A stretch of 8,406 nucleotides of DNA, from NCBI GenBank assembly GCA_947457975.1, contig CANGYC010000089.1:1-8406 (forward strand), given 5' to 3'. Shown piece by piece: positions 6,177 to 8,406 of this stretch. This DNA comes from Comamonadaceae bacterium. GTDB lineage: Bacteria; Pseudomonadota; Gammaproteobacteria; Burkholderiales; Burkholderiaceae_C. A program made the translations under genes and the position numbers. How positions within the stretch are numbered: position 1 is the stretch's first letter; each line of letters opens with the position of its first letter. The notes below the pieces were generated by a model, which saw only the letters and a list, made by a program, of their open reading frames with translations, had not been told where the DNA came from and ran no database searches.

Positions 6177-7826
6177 ATGTCGCCCCTCTTGAGCATGGAG
6201 ATGGCGCTGGCTGCCGGCGCCTTGCTGATGCTGCCTGCCTTCGTGGCGCGCGTGCGCCTCTCGCGCGCCAAACACCGTTCCTTGGCTGGGCACTCACGCC
6301 TGGCCAAGCGCCTGTCTAAATGGATCCGCGGCTACGCCTACGATGAGGCGCAGTTTTTTGACAGCGATGGTGCACCTCCAGAGATTGCCCAGCGCCGGCG
6401 CAGCGCCTTTGAGCGCCTGTCCGCGCTCTACCGCGAGCGGTTCGCCTGCAGCCTCGAGGCCACTGCACAAGCGCGCAGCGCGGTCTCTGACCTTCAATTC
6501 ACCAGCCGCTACCGGGTACCTTTTCAATTCAGCCCGCTGGTGCGCCAGCAACTGGGAGCGGGTGCATTCCTGCGGGCCAGTCACGGCGTTCAGGTCGAGG
6601 ACCTTGATGGCAACCGCCTTTATGACCTGACCGGCTCCTACGGCGTCAACTTGTTCGGCTATGAGTTCTACAAAAAGACCATCGCCGAGGGCAGCGCCCT
6701 GGTCGCCGAGTTGGGCCCTGTGCTCGGTGCCTACCACCCCTGCGTGCTGGAGAACCTCCGGCGCCTGCAGGCCATCTCGGGGCTGGACGAGGTGTCATTT
6801 CACATGTCGGGCACCGAGGCAGTGATGCAGGCGGTTCGCTTGGCCCGCTACCACACGGGTCGGCGTCAGCTGGTGCGCTTTGCGGGCGCTTACAACGGCT
6901 GGTGGGAGGATGTGCAGCCAGGCCCCGGCAACCCGCTGCCTCCACGCGACACCTACACCCTGGCCGACATGTCCGAGCGGTCGCTGCAGGTGCTGCGCAC
7001 CCGGCGCGACATCGCGTGCGTGATCGTCAACCCCCTGCAGGCCCTGCATCCGAACCGGCCCGCGTCTTCGGACTCGTCCCTGGTGGACAGCAGCCGCCAG
7101 GCCCGCTACGACCGCCAGGCCTACACCCGCTGGCTGCAGGACCTTCGCCAGGTGTGCACGGCGCGCGGCATCGTGTTGATTCTCGATGAGGTGTTCCTGG
7201 GCTTCCGCTTGGCCCCGGGAGGCGCACAGGAATACTTTGGCGTGAAGGCCGACATGGTGACCTACGGCAAGACCCTGGGTGGCGGCCTGCCCGTGGGCGT
7301 GGTCTGCGGCCGCGCTGACCTGATGAAGCGCTTCCGCGAGGACCGCCCCGCTGACATCTGTTTTGCCCGTGGCACCTTCAATGCACACCCCTATGTGATG
7401 GGCGCCATGAAGGCCTTTCTGGACCGGCTGGAGCAGCCCGAGGTTCGCGCCTTGTACGAGGGCCTGGATGAGCGTTGGACGCAGCGCATTGCTCGCTTGA
7501 ACACCCTGCTCAGCGACGCCGGTATGCCGGTGCAGCTGGCTCATATGTCCACCGTCTGCACCGTGCTCTACACCCAGCCCGGGCGCTACAACTGGATGCT
7601 CCAGTACTACCTGCGCGCCGAGGGCCTGGCCTTGTCCTGGGTGGGCAGTGGGCGCCTGATTTTCAGCCTGGACTATGCAGACGCCGAATTCGACGAGGTG
7701 GCGCGGCGCGTCGTCGCGGCAGCCCGGGCCATGCATGCCGACGGCTGGTGGCATCCGGTGCCCGGCCTGACGAACAAGGGCATCCGCCGGCGCATCCTGG
7801 GTGAAATGTTCCTGGGCAGGGTATGA
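6177..7826 (+). CDS. Membrane-anchored class III aminotransferase, HemL (GSA aminomutase)-like
   Basis: PLP-dependent fold-type I enzyme of 549 residues, about 120 longer than normal HemL (~430). Residues 5-27 form one membrane segment followed by a strongly basic stretch (25-52), which by the positive-inside rule leaves the catalytic domain in the cytoplasm against the membrane. The class III domain starts around residue 110. It has HMSGTEAVMQAVRLAR (209-224), LILDEVFLGFR (334-344) with Asp337 for the PLP nitrogen, and Lys365 in VTYGKTLGGGLPVG for the Schiff base. The usual Tyr/Phe-His-Gly is YNGWW (239-243), with Asn240 where HemL has His. The ATG at 6177 follows the upstream stop by one base and has AGGA (6168-6171). 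Its stop overlaps the psd start (ATGA). The anchor, the changed motif and the lipid-gene neighbours argue against haem synthesis; an amphipathic or lipid-linked substrate is inferred. Confidence 0.9.
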   Translation: MSPLLSMEMALAAGALLMLPAFVARVRLSRAKHRSLAGHSRLAKRLSKWIRGYAYDEAQFFDSDGAPPEIAQRRRSAFERLSALYRERFACSLEATAQARSAVSDLQFTSRYRVPFQFSPLVRQQLGAGAFLRASHGVQVEDLDGNRLYDLTGSYGVNLFGYEFYKKTIAEGSALVAELGPVLGAYHPCVLENLRRLQAISGLDEVSFHMSGTEAVMQAVRLARYHTGRRQLVRFAGAYNGWWEDVQPGPGNPLPPRDTYTLADMSERSLQVLRTRRDIACVIVNPLQALHPNRPASSDSSLVDSSRQARYDRQAYTRWLQDLRQVCTARGIVLILDEVFLGFRLAPGGAQEYFGVKADMVTYGKTLGGGLPVGVVCGRADLMKRFREDRPADICFARGTFNAHPYVMGAMKAFLDRLEQPEVRALYEGLDERWTQRIARLNTLLSDAGMPVQLAHMSTVCTVLYTQPGRYNWMLQYYLRAEGLALSWVGSGRLIFSLDYADAEFDEVARRVVAAARAMHADGWWHPVPGLTNKGIRRRILGEMFLGRV

Positions 7827-8406
7827 GCTCGGCCCCCTTGATCGCCAGCCTGCGCCGCCTGGTGCAGCAGGAGGACCTCAATTTCCTGCTGACCAACCGC
7901 GTGCCCAGGCAGGCCCTGACCCATTTCATGGGATGGTTCAGCCAAATTCGCAGCCCGCTGCTGGCGCGGCTGTCCATCGCTGCCTGGCGCCTGTTCACCG
8001 ACCTCGACCTCAGCGATGCACGACGGCAGCGCTTTGACAGCCTGCATGACTGTTTCACGCGCGAGCTCAAGCCGGGCGCACGGCCCATAGATACCGACGA
8101 ACGGGTGCTGTGCAGCCCCAGCGATGGCATCGTGGGGGCTTGCGGCCGGGTGCAGGACGGTCAGCTCTTTCAGGCCAAGGGCCTGGACTACCGGATCGAA
8201 GAACTCTTTGGACCCGGCCAGGACAGCACCCCCTTTCGCAACGGCGTCTGGGTCACCCTGCGCCTGACCTCCAGCATGTACCACCGCTTTCATGCGCCGG
8301 CCGATGCCATCTTGGAACATGTGACCCACATTGCTGGCGACACCTGGAACGTCAATCCGATTGCCCTCAAGCGTGTGGAGCAGTTGTTTTGCAAAAATGA
8401 GCGTGC
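7823..8406 (+). CDS. psd: Phosphatidylserine decarboxylase proenzyme (5' part, runs off the window)
   Basis: Pyruvoyl-dependent decarboxylase that converts phosphatidylserine to phosphatidylethanolamine at the inner membrane. The first 194 codons are present. The frame is open to the end of the window. Visible family features are LTNRVPRQALTHFMGWFS (23-40), CFTRELKPGARPI (77-89), SPSDG (98-102) with Asp101, LFQAKGLDYRIEELFG (115-130), the catalytic-histidine segment MYHRFHAP (His154, His157), and NVNPIALKRVEQLFCKNER. Asp101 and His157 fit the Asp-His-Ser triad for self-cleavage. The Ser of the LGST cleavage site lies beyond the window, so activity cannot be judged. The ATG at 7823 overlaps the aminotransferase stop by 4 bases, with GGGCAGG just upstream, indicating translational coupling. 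It belongs to the branch with LTSSMYHRFHAP rather than the SP.DYHR.H.P form of the housekeeping enzyme, so the substrate may differ. Confidence 0.93.
   Translation, partial: MSSAPLIASLRRLVQQEDLNFLLTNRVPRQALTHFMGWFSQIRSPLLARLSIAAWRLFTDLDLSDARRQRFDSLHDCFTRELKPGARPIDTDERVLCSPSDGIVGACGRVQDGQLFQAKGLDYRIEELFGPGQDSTPFRNGVWVTLRLTSSMYHRFHAPADAILEHVTHIAGDTWNVNPIALKRVEQLFCKNER

Noticed and set aside
6795..7754. Minus-strand open frame of 319 codons within the aminotransferase gene
   Set aside because: It is antisense to conserved PLP-enzyme motifs and its composition (His, Gly, Gln, Ala) is that of a shadow frame.

Overview
The window is GC-rich, tightly packed bacterial DNA with many GTG/TTG-type starts and overlapping genes. 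The protein sequences and codon use suggest a betaproteobacterium of the order Burkholderiales, probably Comamonadaceae. That assignment is an inference from sequence style; no marker gene is present. No RNA genes, insertion sequences, CRISPR arrays or convincing intrinsic terminators were seen.

Layout. Bases 1-141 hold no supportable gene. A small conserved-looking hypothetical gene (142-405, +) is followed by a ZntB/CorA-type divalent-cation transporter (466-1503, +). Convergent to it, 7 bases away, is UDP-glucose 6-dehydrogenase (1511-2848, -). A 161-base divergent intergenic region separates ugd from an LplT-type lysophospholipid transporter (3010-4242, +). The 3' end of lplT overlaps by 20 bases the end of a convergent GT4 glycosyltransferase (4223-5416, -). 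A second divergent intergenic region leads into a tightly coupled three-gene operon on the + strand: a multi-spanning membrane protein resembling DUF962/Mpo1 (5570-6175), a membrane-anchored glutamate-1-semialdehyde-aminomutase-like class III aminotransferase (6177-7826), and a phosphatidylserine decarboxylase (7823 to beyond the window end).

How it may work together. Apart from the first two genes, every product can be tied to membrane-lipid or sugar-nucleotide chemistry. Both divergent intergenic regions carry 11-base-phased repeats of the form CTGTCAY, the signature of PhoB binding sites (Pho boxes), in both orientations. The best is GTGTCAT-CACT-CTGTCAC upstream of the three-gene operon. 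The most economical reading is a phosphate-starvation (Pho) regulated lipid-remodelling locus. In this reading Ugd supplies UDP-glucuronate, the glycosyltransferase could place a sugar on diacylglycerol to make a phosphorus-free lipid, LplT would recycle lysophospholipid, and the three-gene operon would carry out an uncharacterised amino-lipid or headgroup conversion. The Pho boxes and gene order are read directly from the sequence. The regulation and the combined pathway are inference.
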